A DNA stretch of 40,804 nt from CAYVAP01 sp964343195 (lineage in GTDB: Bacteria > Bacteroidota > Bacteroidia > J057): positions 1-40,804 of the forward strand of contig CAYFIR010000055.1 in the NCBI GenBank assembly GCA_964343195.1. Reading direction: 5' to 3'. Numbering within the stretch: the stretch's first letter is position 1; every line of letters begins with the position of its first letter. The notes below the pieces were generated by a model, which was not told the DNA's origin, ran no database searches, and saw nothing but the letters and a program-made list of their open reading frames with translations. Of the stretch, positions 7,505-16,237 are shown one piece after another. The position numbers were made by a program, and so were the translations under genes.

Positions 7505-9133
7505 CTACGATGCATTCCAGGGATAGCGGTAATCCGTAGGGGGAACAAAGGTCTCCTTAACCGTGCGCATGGAAACCCAGCGTTGCAGGTTGACCTTGAA
7601 GCCAGCCTTGTCATTGGTGCCAGAGCCGCGTGCTCCCCCAAATGGCTGTTGACCCACAACCGCCCCAGTGGGTTTGTCATTGATGTAGAAGTTGCCGGCA
7701 GTGTTGCGCAACGCCCAGGCAGCCTCGTCGATGACCTTTCGATCAGTTGCAAATACGGCACCAGTCAGGGCATAGGGGCTGGTTTCTCCGATTAGCTTGA
7801 GGGTCTCATCCCAGTCCGCATCGTCGTATTGATAGATGGTGACGACCGGACCAAAGATTTCTTCTTCCATGGTCAGGGAGTGCGGATTTTTGGTCAGAAC
7901 TACTGTTGGTTCGATGAAGTAGCCTTTGCTGTCATCGTATCCGCCTCCGCAGATGATCTCGGCATCCTCACTGGCCTTCACCTTTTCGATATAGCCAGAT
8001 ATTTTGTCAAATGCACGCTTGTCAATCACCGCATTCATGAAGTTGCCGAAATCATCGGGAGCTCCCTGTTTGATGGTCTTTACCTCTTCGACCACCATGT
8101 CCATGATGGGGGTGTAGAGCGAAGCCGGCAGGTAAACCCGCGAGGCGGCGGAGCACTTTTGGCCCTGAAATTCAAAGCTTCCCCTGACAATGCCAGTAGC
8201 TACCTGGGCCGGTTTGGCACTGGGGTGTGCTATGATGTAGTCTTTGCCACCCGTCTCACCTACGATGCGGGGGTAGGTTTTGTATATGTCGATGTTCTCG
8301 CCGATGGTCTTCCAAAGGTGCTTGAACACAGCGGTTGAGCCAGTAAAGTGCAACCCTGAGAATTCGGGGTGTTGGAAGACAATGTCGCCGATCATGGGGC
8401 CATCTCCATAGATCAGGTTGATCACGCCGTCGGGCATCCCTGCTTCTTTGAAGATCTTCATGGTCAGCTGAGCAGAATAAACCTGGCTGTCAGCAGGCTT
8501 CCAAACGACGACATTGCCCATCATGGCAGCAGCAGTCGGCAGGTTGCCCGCGATAGCGGTGAAATTGAAAGGCGTGATGCAGAATACAAATCCTTCCAGG
8601 GCGCGGTATTCCAGGCGGTTCCAGATGCCTGGGCTGGAAATGGGCTGCTCCTGGTAGATTTCTCCCATGAAGTACACGTTGAAACGCAGGAAGTCGATCA
8701 GCTCACAGACTGCATCGATCTCGGACTGATGCACATTTTTGGACTGGGCCAGCATGGTAGCGGCGTTCATCTCAGCGCGGTATGGCCCAGCGATCAGGTC
8801 AGCGGCTTTGAGGAAAATGGAGGCCCGTTGTTCCCAGGACATGGCTTCCCATTCGTCTTTCGCACCCAGTGCAGCGTCGATGGCCTGGTTGACGTGTTCA
8901 GGCTTGGCCCAGGCATGCTGCCCCAGGATATGCTGGTGGTCATGAGGAGGACTCATGGGTTTGGTTTCCTCCGTCATGATCTCTTCTCCTCCGATAAAAA
9001 GAGGAGCATTTATTTTTTCGGCTTTCATCTCGGCCATTTTGGCCTGTACCTCCGCTCGCTCAGGAGAGCCGGGAGCATAGCCATATACGGGCTCATTTAC
9101 CGGTGTGGGAATGTTGAAAAAACCTTTTTGCAT
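7505..9133 (-). CDS. pruA: L-glutamate gamma-semialdehyde (1-pyrroline-5-carboxylate) dehydrogenase
   Basis: This 542-residue aldehyde dehydrogenase oxidises glutamate semialdehyde to glutamate with NAD+, the second step of proline catabolism. The chosen ATG at 9133 starts MQKGFFNIPTPVNEP, the usual N-terminus of single-domain Bacteroidota PruA; the open frame runs 21 codons further upstream without family resemblance. FCITPFNFTAIAGN and VVWKPAD are the cofactor-binding signatures, GETGGKD carries the general base E293, and GQKCSAASR carries the nucleophile C327. ITNDKP-like and PFGGARGSGT motifs near the C-terminus are typical. No proline dehydrogenase gene lies in the window, so the pathway's first step is encoded elsewhere. 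It is separated from the upstream nitrilase gene by 110 bp. Confidence 0.95.
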   Translation of the reverse strand: MQKGFFNIPTPVNEPVYGYAPGSPERAEVQAKMAEMKAEKINAPLFIGGEEIMTEETKPMSPPHDHQHILGQHAWAKPEHVNQAIDAALGAKDEWEAMSWEQRASIFLKAADLIAGPYRAEMNAATMLAQSKNVHQSEIDAVCELIDFLRFNVYFMGEIYQEQPISSPGIWNRLEYRALEGFVFCITPFNFTAIAGNLPTAAAMMGNVVVWKPADSQVYSAQLTMKIFKEAGMPDGVINLIYGDGPMIGDIVFQHPEFSGLHFTGSTAVFKHLWKTIGENIDIYKTYPRIVGETGGKDYIIAHPSAKPAQVATGIVRGSFEFQGQKCSAASRVYLPASLYTPIMDMVVEEVKTIKQGAPDDFGNFMNAVIDKRAFDKISGYIEKVKASEDAEIICGGGYDDSKGYFIEPTVVLTKNPHSLTMEEEIFGPVVTIYQYDDADWDETLKLIGETSPYALTGAVFATDRKVIDEAAWALRNTAGNFYINDKPTGAVVGQQPFGGARGSGTNDKAGFKVNLQRWVSMRTVKETFVPPTDYRYPWNAS

Positions 9134-9243
9134 GAAATATGAAGTTTTGGGTCTCGGGATAAGGGATAAATATAATAACGAATGTTCGTAAGCCAATTGG
9201 GAGGCTAGAACTTCTGACGCTTTCCCGAAGGTCTAAAATATGT

Positions 9244-10161
9244 TTACAAATTCCACCTGTCTTTTGCCCGAATATCCTCTACCAGCGTCCCACTGTGCAA
9301 CTGTCCCTCCATCGCACGTCTGCGCCAGGCTTTGGTAGAGTCGTAAAACGCGGCCTCAGGATCGAGTTGGCTGATGAGCAGGGCAGGCTGGCTTTTGGGA
9401 AGCCGGCCTGTTATCACCCCATCCGGGCGTATCATGAAGGCTCCAAAACAGCTCTCTGGTGCGGAGCTATTGGCGGCACTGATCCACAGGGCATTGTTGG
9501 CTGCGTAGGAAATCAGCGTGGCAGGCATGGTAATTTCCGGCAGGGTACGACCGGGGTTGTGGGCAAAGTTCTCCGAACCGACTTGCGATTCCATGAACTG
9601 TTGCCTGTCCGCGTCCATGCTGGCTGCGTGGAAAGAGTGAAAAACGACTTGCGCGCCTTCTTTGACCAATTCCCGGTATAGCTCCGGGTAGCGGTACTCG
9701 TGGCAGATGAGCAGGCCACATTTCCAGCCATTGACCTCAAATACCACCGGATGGTCACCCGGCGTGAAGTGAGCCAGTTCTTCATCCTGCTCGTTTCTTC
9801 CAGCGCAGAAACGTTTGTCGTAACGATCCGCCAGTTTTCCCTGATGGTCGATCAGGTACAGGCTGTTGTGCGGTTTGTGAGGAGGTGAAAGCGGATGGGC
9901 TGATCCCAGGATGACCCAGATGCCAAGTTGTTGGGCTTTGGCCATAACGGATTCCGTGGCGCTCGTTAGCTGCTCCCAGTTGTACCCGTCAAAGTTGGGG
10001 CGGTCGATGGGGATATAGCCTGAGAGGGCACCTTCGCAAAAGTGGATAAGAGCAGCGCCAGCGTCTTTGGCTTCCTGCATCTGTCGGAGGATGTGGGCCA
10101 GATTGGACTGGATATCAGCACTTACAGGAAACTGGGCGGTAGCCAGGGGGAGATGATTCAT
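9244..10161 (-). CDS. Carbon-nitrogen hydrolase (nitrilase superfamily)
   Basis: The 305-residue cytoplasmic protein has the full nitrilase-fold catalytic set: E43 in HFCEGALSGY, K116 in RYDKRFC and C153 in LICHEYRYPE. Length fits the family. Members hydrolyse non-peptide C-N bonds in amides, carbamoyl compounds or nitriles. The substrate here cannot be read from sequence; the GHEYRYPE-like context around the cysteine favours an amidase or carbamoylase-type branch over true nitrilases. The start codon overlaps the stop of the upstream Uma2-type gene by 4 bp (ATGA at 10158-10161), indicating one transcript. Confidence 0.9.
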   Translation of the reverse strand: MNHLPLATAQFPVSADIQSNLAHILRQMQEAKDAGAALIHFCEGALSGYIPIDRPNFDGYNWEQLTSATESVMAKAQQLGIWVILGSAHPLSPPHKPHNSLYLIDHQGKLADRYDKRFCAGRNEQDEELAHFTPGDHPVVFEVNGWKCGLLICHEYRYPELYRELVKEGAQVVFHSFHAASMDADRQQFMESQVGSENFAHNPGRTLPEITMPATLISYAANNALWISAANSSAPESCFGAFMIRPDGVITGRLPKSQPALLISQLDPEAAFYDSTKAWRRRAMEGQLHSGTLVEDIRAKDRWNL

Positions 10162-10739
10162 TTGTTTTCCAATGGTAGTTCGGCCAGGTCCAGCTCAAAT
10201 CCTGGGAGCACCGAACTGGCCGATAGGGGTGAGTCAAAGCCTTTGTGTACGTCGCGCTCACCGTCGGCATGGTAGATATATACGATTTGGTTGTCTGGAT
10301 CAATCAGCCAACCCAATTGGCAGCCATACCCCATGTAACGCTCCATTTTTTGCTGGAGGAAGTGGAGCGAGTCGCTTGCTGACTTCAACTCAATTAGGAA
10401 ATCTGGACAAATGGGCAGAAATCCTTTGCGATCCTTTTGACTTATAGCATCAAATTTCTGCTGTGAAACGAAGGCCGCATCCGGAGAACGCATGACCTCT
10501 TTGTCTTCATCAAGGAAAAAACCTGCGGAGGAATCGAAGACAAGCCCTAATTGGGCTTTCCTATTCCAGTGAGATAACTGGTAGTTTATCTCCGCGTTCA
10601 TTCTGCCGGTCAGGGAATATGCTGGTGCCATGATTTCAATTTCTCCCGCCTCATTCCGCTCAATGCGCAGGTCGCGTTGTTCATGGCAGAATTGGGCAAA
10701 GTCTTCTGGTGACATTTTGCCAAGCAATTTGCTGCTCAT
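10158..10739 (-). CDS. Uma2-family (DUF820) restriction-endonuclease-like protein
   Basis: The protein shows the Uma2 layout: an N-terminal MSPEDFAQFC helix, RDLRIERNEAGEIEIMAP, a RSPDAAFV strand carrying the acidic residue after Pro, and PDFLIELKSASD, the PD-(D/E)xK-type core. A later GCQLGWLIDPDN segment and VYIYHADG end the fold. The ATG at 10739 gives 193 residues, the usual family size. ATGs at 10787 and 10778 or the frame start at 10820 are possible and would add up to 27 residues. Uma2 proteins are common as dispersed paralogues in Cyanobacteria and Bacteroidota; their cellular role is not established. It overlaps the nitrilase gene by 4 bp. Confidence 0.85.
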   Translation of the reverse strand: MSSKLLGKMSPEDFAQFCHEQRDLRIERNEAGEIEIMAPAYSLTGRMNAEINYQLSHWNRKAQLGLVFDSSAGFFLDEDKEVMRSPDAAFVSQQKFDAISQKDRKGFLPICPDFLIELKSASDSLHFLQQKMERYMGYGCQLGWLIDPDNQIVYIYHADGERDVHKGFDSPLSASSVLPGFELDLAELPLENK

Positions 10740-10900
10740 GAATAGGCCCTGGGTCAGGCTTTGGGTGGAAGGATACATAAACTGCATGTTTTTCGTGTGT
10801 ATGCTAAAGATACGAATCACAGGCTAACATGGGCAAACAAAGCCAAAGCGGAAAACCTCAAACTTTTCGTTTTGCACTTTTAACTCTGGACAATACTTTC

Positions 10901-10908
10901 TACCTTTG
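10901..10908 (+). promoter_or_regulatory. Bacteroidota -7 box upstream of rpmG
   Basis: TACCTTTG matches the Bacteroidota TAnnTTTG -7 consensus and lies 31 bp before the rpmG ATG. The best TTTG upstream (10871-10874) is 26 nt away, longer than the usual 19-21, so the -33 element is unclear. Confidence 0.6.
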
Positions 10909-10939
10909 TACTCCGTTTTTAGAAAATCGCATCCAAATC

Positions 10940-11128
10940 ATGGCCAAGAAGAGTAAAGCTAACCGAGTACAGGTGATCTTGGAATGTACTGAACATAAAG
11001 ACTCTGGTCTACCAGGTACTTCTCGCTACATCACCACCAAAAACCGTCGTAACACTTCCGCTCGTCTGGAGCTGAAAAAATACAATCCTATTCTGCGTCG
11101 CTACACCCTCCACAAGGAAATCAAGTAA
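10940..11128 (+). CDS. rpmG: Large-subunit ribosomal protein bL33
   Basis: The 62-residue basic protein starts MAKKSKANRVQVILECTEH and contains TSRYITTKNRRNT and KKYNPILRRYTLHKEIK, all characteristic of bL33. The open frame runs 37 codons upstream to 10829, but those codons span the promoter box and are not coding. It lacks the CxxC zinc pairs of the C+ form, so it is the zinc-free type. It is followed 30 bp later by the DUF4295 gene, the usual Bacteroidota arrangement. The rpmB gene normally found just upstream is not there; a promoter box takes its place. Confidence 0.96.
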   Translation: MAKKSKANRVQVILECTEHKDSGLPGTSRYITTKNRRNTSARLELKKYNPILRRYTLHKEIK

Positions 11129-11158
11129 CGACCTCACGAATACTAAAGATCACGAGTC

Positions 11159-11320
11159 ATGGCAAAGAAAACCGTAGCAGGATACCGCGACCGCTCTCAG
11201 GCTAAAACCCTGACCAAAGTGGTACGCGCTGTAAAGAACCCCAAGACCGGGGCTTACACTTACCGCGAAGAAATGGTTCCTACCGACATGGTAAAGGAAT
11301 TCCTGAAAGACAACCAGTAG
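11159..11320 (+). CDS. DUF4295 protein (small ribosome-linked Bacteroidota protein)
   Basis: This 53-residue gene is short enough to be missed by ordinary ORF cut-offs. It begins MAKKTVAGYRDRS, contains KVVRAVKNPKTGAYTYREEMVP and ends EFLKDNQ, matching the DUF4295 family that is restricted to Bacteroidota and encoded next to rpmG. The protein is basic and almost certainly cytoplasmic. Conserved linkage suggests a ribosome-associated role, but no function is established. A terminator hairpin begins 28 bp after the stop. The ftsY gene often found next in this cluster is absent. Confidence 0.93.
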   Translation: MAKKTVAGYRDRSQAKTLTKVVRAVKNPKTGAYTYREEMVPTDMVKEFLKDNQ

Positions 11321-11348
11321 CAATCTCGGTTGTCCTTCCAATAAGATC

Positions 11349-11381
11349 AATCCGGCTCCTTGAGTCGGATTTTTTGTTTTT
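11349..11381 (+). terminator. Rho-independent terminator after rpmG-DUF4295
   Basis: AATCCGGCT (11349-11357) pairs with AGTCGGATT (11363-11371) through one G-T pair around a 5-nt loop. TTTTTTGTTTTT follows. It is a strong terminator for the ribosomal transcript. Confidence 0.88.
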
Positions 11382-11474
11382 AGTACCTTCGAAGCAGCTA
11401 AATTCCGTTGCCTCTTCGTTGTGTAAGGCATAGCCCTCCATACTGCTAGACATGTTCATTTTTGACCTATGTTT

Positions 11475-11581
11475 TTTGACAGGATAACAGGATTAACAAG
11501 ATTGATTATCACGGCTTTCTTATCCTGCCTGTCCCTTCGACAGGCTCAGGGCAGGCCTGTAATCCTGAAAATCCTGTCAAA
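11475..11581. repeat. REP-like nested inverted repeat
   Basis: Outer arms at 11475-11495 and 11560-11581 are inverted copies built from the words TTTGACAGGAT and CAGGATTA, with a small mismatch in between. Inside are two mutually exclusive hairpins: CCTGTC/GACAGG (11528-11533, 11539-11544) and CCTGCC/GGCAGG (11524-11529, 11550-11555). Similar GACAGGAT-type palindromic elements are widespread dispersed repeats in bacterial genomes. It occupies most of the 307-bp gap between the DUF4295 gene and the beta-helix gene. The apparent upstream coding frame from 11469 translates this repeat and is not real protein. Confidence 0.75.
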
Positions 11582-11627
11582 TTTGTCTAGGAGTATGATA
11601 GCCCTCCTGACTTTTAATCTACGCCGA

Positions 11628-13904
11628 ATGCTAAATCTTCGCTCTGCATTGCTCCATTGTTTGATTGCTGCCCTTCCCGTTACCGTATCCGCAACCATCA
11701 TCCCCATCACCAGCCTGGCTGATACCGGAGTGGGGACACTTCGCGAGACCATTGGGAATGCCAGCTCAGGGGATACGCTGGAATTTACCCTGGCGGGTAC
11801 CATTTCCCTGGATAGCCAGATCGAAGTAATGGATTCTGTGACCATTATGGGGCTGGGGGCAGATCAGACAGAAATAAACGGGCAGGGCCAGACCAGGCTT
11901 TTCGAAGTTGAAGAAAATGCCGCCTTGAATCTGATAGACCTTTCACTAGCAGATGGAAATGCTGGTAGCGACCCAGGGGGAGTGATTTTTCTTGGGGGAG
12001 CCATTCGTGCCAAAGGAGGCGTCAACGCCATCAGGTGTCACTTTACCCGGAACGTCGGGATCGCTGGCGGGGCCATCTATTTTGAAGGATATGGCGGAAA
12101 TCAGTTTACGGCTTTTTTTCGTGACTGCACGTTCTCCTACAACAGAACCGATATTCCGGCGATTCCAAATCAGATCCCGAATGTTGGGGGAGCAATTTAC
12201 TCGGACGGGCGATATGGAGGGGATGTGGACATCGTAGCCGTTAATTGCACCTTTTCCAATAACCATGCAGGCAAGGATGGAGGGGCAATATTCCTGGTTC
12301 ATTTTCCCGGAGGAAATACCAATTTTGAGGGGATTCACTGTACCATCACCGATAACTCCTGTGATGATGGGGTAGGAGGAGTAGAAAATTCACAGGCAGA
12401 TCCCCTGGGACTATATCATTGCATCATTTCAGGAAATGAGGGCCAAAAAGCCGTTGAAGATGTATATGGCCCGGTCAGGTCACGTGGATACAATGTGATC
12501 GGTAATGGGGCTCTCAGTTTTACCCCAGACCCTACCGATTCCATCACCACAGATCCGGGATTAGGAGCCTTGGGGGAATATTATCCCGGCCTTCCAACGC
12601 ATAGCCTGGCCTGTGAAAGTCCGGCTCTCGATGCAGGCCAATCCGACGATACGCTGCTAGTTGACCAGGGAGGTCGTGGGCGGATTGGACTGTCGGATAT
12701 TGGGGCTCATGAGCGATCTGTCAGCGAGGACCTGGCGGTCACTAACCTCCTGGATGATGGCGGAAATAGCCTTCGAGAGGTCATCAGGTTGAGTTGTCCC
12801 GGTGATACCATCTGGATTGCCAGTCTTGGCGGAGAGATTCCCCTCACCAGTCCCATATTGGTGGACAAAGATATCGTGGTTCACAATGCCTCTGAAAGTT
12901 CTCGACAGATAGTCTTTTCAGGAAATCTGTCCACCAATCTTATGGAAGTCTCCCCAGGTGTTACCACTAGCTGGAAAGGATTTACTTTCACGCAGGGAAA
13001 TAGTGTGGCCAAAGGAGGAGGAGCCATCTTCAATCAGGGGCATCTGACCCTTGAGGGCTGTACGTTTTTTGCTAATCAGGCGGTCGCGGGAGGTGCCATC
13101 GCCAATTATGCCAATGAGGACAGCAGCTCCCTGATCCTGCGACATTGTACCCTTTCGGGCAATGTCTCAACTGATTTTACCGGCGGGGCCATTGACAACC
13201 GATCCTATGACCATGCAGCCGACCTGACGCTGACTCACGTGACGCTGGTTCAGAATGAAGCCCTTTTCCGGGGAGGAGGAATTTTTGTGGACGAAGGGGC
13301 AGGACAGGTGGTGCTCGATCACACCCTGATTGGGACCAATTCCTGCGAAGAAGGCCCCGATGTATATGGTGCGATCACGTCGGTGGGCCACAACCTTATC
13401 GGACGAACTTCAGGGATTCAATGGACCCCACAATCCACTGACCTGGTGGAGGTCTATGCGGACGTTGATCCCCTGGGAAGCTACGGAGGAATTACCCCAA
13501 CGCATCGGTTGCGCGCAGGAAGCCCGGCCATCGATGCGGGCGCTGCAAGTAGTGCCTATGCGACCGATCAGCGGGGATACAATCGACTGGTCAATCAACA
13601 CGTTGACATCGGCGCGTTTGAGTTTGACGCGGCGACGAGCAGCCCCGATCCGGTGCCTCATTCCTTCAGCATTCGCCCAAATCCTGTCTCCTCTACCTTC
13701 GAAGTTAGGTTGCCGACGGGGCAAACCGACTTGAGCCTCACGAACCTGCAAGGGCAGGAACTGGCGCATTGGTCTTTTATCTCTGATGGCGAATGGCAGC
13801 GGCTGGACTTGCCTGCAGAGCGAATAGCCATGCCAGCAGGTATTTACCTCTTGCGGGCCATCCAGGAAAATCACCTTGAAAACCAGTTGATCCAGATTCG
13901 ATGA
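11628..13904 (+). CDS. Secreted right-handed beta-helix protein with T9SS sorting tail
   Basis: With the ATG at 11628 the product has 758 residues and a signal peptide (LHCLIAALPVTVSATIIPI). The ATG at 11595 is the alternative; anything further upstream lies in a repeat. Two homologous modules follow. Each starts with a TGVGTLRETI or GGNSLREVI motif (CSLREAI-like), then beta-helix rungs rich in GGAI, CTF/CHF and N, and ends with SPALDAG or SPAIDAG, then DIGAHE or DIGAFEF. The C-terminal 75 residues, from IRPNPVSSTFEV to GIYLLRA, form a type A type IX secretion sorting domain, so the protein should be exported across the outer membrane and attached to the surface. Function is probably adhesion or polysaccharide binding. 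Its stop overlaps the next start by 4 bp. Confidence 0.87.
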   Translation: MLNLRSALLHCLIAALPVTVSATIIPITSLADTGVGTLRETIGNASSGDTLEFTLAGTISLDSQIEVMDSVTIMGLGADQTEINGQGQTRLFEVEENAALNLIDLSLADGNAGSDPGGVIFLGGAIRAKGGVNAIRCHFTRNVGIAGGAIYFEGYGGNQFTAFFRDCTFSYNRTDIPAIPNQIPNVGGAIYSDGRYGGDVDIVAVNCTFSNNHAGKDGGAIFLVHFPGGNTNFEGIHCTITDNSCDDGVGGVENSQADPLGLYHCIISGNEGQKAVEDVYGPVRSRGYNVIGNGALSFTPDPTDSITTDPGLGALGEYYPGLPTHSLACESPALDAGQSDDTLLVDQGGRGRIGLSDIGAHERSVSEDLAVTNLLDDGGNSLREVIRLSCPGDTIWIASLGGEIPLTSPILVDKDIVVHNASESSRQIVFSGNLSTNLMEVSPGVTTSWKGFTFTQGNSVAKGGGAIFNQGHLTLEGCTFFANQAVAGGAIANYANEDSSSLILRHCTLSGNVSTDFTGGAIDNRSYDHAADLTLTHVTLVQNEALFRGGGIFVDEGAGQVVLDHTLIGTNSCEEGPDVYGAITSVGHNLIGRTSGIQWTPQSTDLVEVYADVDPLGSYGGITPTHRLRAGSPAIDAGAASSAYATDQRGYNRLVNQHVDIGAFEFDAATSSPDPVPHSFSIRPNPVSSTFEVRLPTGQTDLSLTNLQGQELAHWSFISDGEWQRLDLPAERIAMPAGIYLLRAIQENHLENQLIQIR

Positions 13905-16189
13905 AACCCCTCCACTGGTACCTCATCCTGACCCTGGCGACTCTGGGGCTGACGGCCCTGGCCTTTGGGGAAGCTTTCTGGCACCCCAACGACTACCTCT
14001 TTAGCCATGCGGGAGATATGTTTAAGGCGTATCATGCCTTCGACTATTATTTGCAGCACGGTGAAGGAAGCTGGCACGAGGGATTCCAGTACCCCTATGG
14101 CAATCACCTGCTCTACCTCGACGTCAACCCGCTACTGCTGGGTGCGCTGAAGGCCATTCAGCCCATTGTGGACCTAACCGACTATAGCCGCGCCATCCTC
14201 AACCTGCTGATGATGCTCAGCCTGATGCCCTGTGCGTGGCTGGTGTTTGGTCTCCTACGCAGGGCCAAGCTACCCCCCGGCTACTCGCTGATCATGGCGC
14301 TGCTGATCACCTTCCTGTCCCCCCAGATCATGCGGATGACGGGAGCCTTTGCCCTGGCATTCACCTTTTTTGTGCCAATGATCTGGTGGCTGTCTCTGGG
14401 GGTATTTGATCGCGGGAAAAAATGGGGAATCTGGCTGATAGCCTTTGCGGCGGTGGTGCTGCTATTTGGGGCGATGCACCCTTATTATGCCTTTCTGGGA
14501 GCGGCCTGGTTGATGAGTTATGCCCTTTTTTACCACTTTCAGCACCGTCAGTGGCAAGAGAATCGCCTGCGCTATGGGCTGGTGCTGGTTGCGGCCATAC
14601 TCGCTGGAATTACTTTGAAAATATGGGAGGCCATGACCTGGCAGGGGCCGGATGACCTGGTGACGGCTCCTTTTGGGCTATTTTACTACGTAGCACATCC
14701 CGAAACGATTTTTCTGCCTTTTTTTCCGCCCTTTAGCGAGGTCTGGGATTTCTTCATCAAGGTCAAAAGCGTTGACCACGAAGGCTATGCCTATATCGGG
14801 CTGCCAGGTACCCTGATCGTGCTGGCTTTGCTGGGGCGGGTGATCAATCTGGGGCGAAGCAAAAAATGGAGCCGCATCCTGAACCCCGTGATGCCGGATC
14901 ACCTGCGTGCGGCGATCTGGCCTGCGGTTCTATTGCTGGTCATTGCGATGGGCTATCCGCTCCACTGGTTCCGCGAATGGCAGGAAGTCCTGGGCCCCAT
15001 CCAGCAGTTTCGATCGCTAGGACGGCTGGCCTGGTTTTTCTACTACGTGGTCATGGTGTTGGCGGCGTGGTGGCTTTACGCAATCTGGCGAGCCATCCGC
15101 ATTCATACCCGCGGCACAAAACTCTCTCGACTCTGGGTGGCGGTCATGGCCATGGCGATGTTCAGTTGGGCGCTGGCCGGAGCTTCGTTGATCCATTCCC
15201 GCCGGGTGGAATTTCTCAATAACCACCTGATCCATTTCCCGGAAAAGCAGGTTGATTACACGGCCATGATCGAGCAGGCGGGATACCAGGTGGAGGACTT
15301 TCAGGCGGTCCTGACCCTCCCGCACTTTCATTTGGGCTCGGAAAAATTCAACACCAGCGACTGGGCTGCCAGTCGGGCAGGCATGGCGGTAAGTGCACAG
15401 ACAGGCTTGCCCCTGGTCAACAACCTCAGCGCCCGGGCGCCGCTTACGCCGACCATGGAGACCCTGAGCCTGACCGCCCATCCATACCTTCCCAGGACTT
15501 TGCCTGACAAACTAACGGAAGACGTCCGCCCCCTCCTGCTGATCTGGACGGGGGAATCATTCAGGCCGGGAGAATTGTACGTCATGAGTCAGGGCAAGTG
15601 GTTTGTACAGACGGATTTCCTGCACATGGCGAAGCTGGAGGTAGCGGATCTGGCTAGCGACATGGCAACAAGCTCGCTACAGCGCTTTCGGGATCAAAAA
15701 GATAGCCTGGAGAGTCGTGGACCACTTTTTGCCACCGACCTAACCAACGTTTACGTGGAGACCTTCGATGATAAGTATGGGGAGTTTGGCGGAGGAATAG
15801 TTGAGGGCAATCGCCCCAAAAGCCCTGTTTATTCCATCGACCTCGCCGGGCTGCAACCTGAGCAGGAGATGGAACTGTCCTTCTGGCTGGAGATCAGCAC
15901 AGAGAATGACTATCTGCCAAGGAGTTGGTTGAGGCAATACCAGGGGAAGGAGCTACTTTCGGAAATTCGATTTGAACCGTCCCACACCCCGGATATTTAT
16001 GGCGACTGGTCTCGCGCCGGGGTGAAGTTCCAGCCAGCCGCACCGGATATCCGGCTGGAAGTTTGGATGGGAGGAAATCATCATGTATGCGATCATTTCC
16101 TGCTCAGACCCACCGATCAGGATGTTTACCTGGAACGCTCTGCTGATACAACTATGAGGACGATACTAAATAATTACCCGCTCCATTGA
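13901..16189 (+). CDS. Multi-pass membrane protein, GT-C glycosyltransferase-like
   Basis: The 762-residue protein has about ten hydrophobic segments in residues 7-435, then a soluble part of about 320 residues. After the first segment comes FSHAGDMFKAYHAFDYY and then YPYGNHLLYLDVNPLLL. An acidic motif in the first large loop is the usual layout of GT-C (lipid-sugar-dependent) glycosyltransferases and of DUF6311/YfhO-like proteins. The last 130 residues (SIDLAGLQPEQEMELSF, then WSRAGVKF and LEVWMGG) look like a beta-sandwich, perhaps carbohydrate-binding. The start shares ATGA with the stop of the beta-helix gene, so the two are translationally coupled; glycosylation of that secreted partner is a possible but unproven job. 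Confidence 0.65.
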   Translation: MKPLHWYLILTLATLGLTALAFGEAFWHPNDYLFSHAGDMFKAYHAFDYYLQHGEGSWHEGFQYPYGNHLLYLDVNPLLLGALKAIQPIVDLTDYSRAILNLLMMLSLMPCAWLVFGLLRRAKLPPGYSLIMALLITFLSPQIMRMTGAFALAFTFFVPMIWWLSLGVFDRGKKWGIWLIAFAAVVLLFGAMHPYYAFLGAAWLMSYALFYHFQHRQWQENRLRYGLVLVAAILAGITLKIWEAMTWQGPDDLVTAPFGLFYYVAHPETIFLPFFPPFSEVWDFFIKVKSVDHEGYAYIGLPGTLIVLALLGRVINLGRSKKWSRILNPVMPDHLRAAIWPAVLLLVIAMGYPLHWFREWQEVLGPIQQFRSLGRLAWFFYYVVMVLAAWWLYAIWRAIRIHTRGTKLSRLWVAVMAMAMFSWALAGASLIHSRRVEFLNNHLIHFPEKQVDYTAMIEQAGYQVEDFQAVLTLPHFHLGSEKFNTSDWAASRAGMAVSAQTGLPLVNNLSARAPLTPTMETLSLTAHPYLPRTLPDKLTEDVRPLLLIWTGESFRPGELYVMSQGKWFVQTDFLHMAKLEVADLASDMATSSLQRFRDQKDSLESRGPLFATDLTNVYVETFDDKYGEFGGGIVEGNRPKSPVYSIDLAGLQPEQEMELSFWLEISTENDYLPRSWLRQYQGKELLSEIRFEPSHTPDIYGDWSRAGVKFQPAAPDIRLEVWMGGNHHVCDHFLLRPTDQDVYLERSADTTMRTILNNYPLH

Positions 16190-16237
16190 CGCATTTTGCG
16201 TGGACCTTCGTTAGAACAAGAGACTGAGGCTTACCTT

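Noticed and set aside
8369..9142. 257-codon plus-strand open frame
   Set aside because: It is antisense to pruA, which has all catalytic motifs; a shadow of codon bias.
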